Assembly: GCA_017521875.1 (NCBI GenBank) | Contig: JAFXBH010000304.1 | Span: forward strand, 1 to 5,897 | Length of the DNA: 5,897 nt | DNA from: Oscillospiraceae bacterium | Lineage (GTDB): Bacteria; Bacillota; Clostridia; Oscillospirales; Oscillospiraceae | Reading direction: 5' to 3' | Shown here: one piece after another, positions 5,891-5,897 of the stretch | Numbering within the stretch: the stretch's first letter is position 1 | How the letters are laid out: every line of letters starts with the position of its first letter | Translations under genes and position numbers: made by a program | Notes under the pieces: generated by a model | What the model saw: the letters and a program-made list of their open reading frames with translations, nothing else | The model's database searches: none | What the model was told of the DNA's origin: nothing

Positions 5891-5897
5891 ACCATCA
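5884..5897 (+). CDS. Start of a probable IS30-like transposase (partial, first four codons)
   Basis: The ATG at 5884 is preceded by AAGGAGG (5871-5877) with a six-base spacer, a strong ribosome binding site. Only M-N-Y-H and part of a fifth codon (CA, so His or Gln) are in the window. The N-terminus fits IS30-family transposases known from Firmicutes, and the flanking start-occluding repeat fits a mobile element, but four residues cannot prove it. Confidence 0.5.

Larger units (their letters stand above)
5793..5897 (+). mobile_element. Left end of a probable IS30-family insertion sequence (runs off window)
   Basis: After the terminator the sequence becomes AT-rich. It carries AAGTGCAACACTT (5793-5805, a 5-bp dyad around CAA), an extended -10, a start-codon-covering inverted repeat, a strong ribosome binding site and a small ORF start reading MNYH. 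From memory, many Firmicute IS30-family transposases begin MNYKHLTIEER or similar and have GTGTTGCACTT-like ends. The exact left boundary and target duplication cannot be set without the right end, so the start given is approximate. The family assignment is inference from four codons and context. Confidence 0.5.

Noticed and set aside
1..5897. CRISPR arrays, tRNA or rRNA genes, prophage genes
   Set aside because: No regularly spaced direct repeats, cloverleaf-like segments, rRNA sequence or phage-like proteins were seen; the tRNA-related signals are T-box leaders that bind tRNA, not tRNA genes.

Overview
The window looks like a chromosomal piece of an anaerobic Firmicute, most likely a gut or rumen clostridium of the Oscillospiraceae/Ruminococcaceae type. 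That placement is inference. It rests on two T-box leaders, strong AAGGAG ribosome binding sites, moderately GC-rich coding sequence and the kinds of protein present. No ribosomal or other phylogenetic marker is in the window.

Layout. Positions 1-1120 (minus strand) hold the first 373 codons of a gene that runs off the left edge. It encodes an XRE-type helix-turn-helix domain, then a cupin domain, then the start of an AMP-forming acyl-CoA synthetase. Positions 1121-1817 are a divergent control region: two back-to-back promoters, each followed by its own T-box riboswitch and intrinsic terminator, one serving the minus-strand gene and one the plus-strand genes. Positions 1818-3224 encode a protein that aligns with 2-isopropylmalate synthase (LeuA) over its whole length and keeps the C-terminal regulatory domain, but the metal-binding and catalytic signatures of the barrel are replaced. 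The next gene (3221-5734) overlaps it by 4 bases (ATGA). It fuses a sugar-isomerase/epimerase-like TIM barrel to a complete AMP-forming acyl-CoA synthetase. A terminator hairpin follows at 5736-5768. From about 5790 to the right edge lies what appears to be the left end of an IS30-like insertion sequence, cut off after four transposase codons.

How it may work together. The plus-strand T-box has a Leu (CUG) specifier by position, so the LeuA-like and barrel-ligase genes should be switched on when uncharged tRNA-Leu accumulates. The minus-strand T-box puts the HTH-cupin-ligase gene under similar amino-acid control, although its specifier is ambiguous (AUC by position). Two acyl-CoA synthetases and a catalytically altered LeuA homologue under amino-acid-starvation control suggest a pathway that activates carboxylic acids, perhaps branched-chain fatty acids used to rebuild branched-chain amino acids, with the LeuA-like protein as a leucine sensor or partner. 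This is a hypothesis. What is read directly is the domain fusions, the lost LeuA motifs and the divergent T-box pair.
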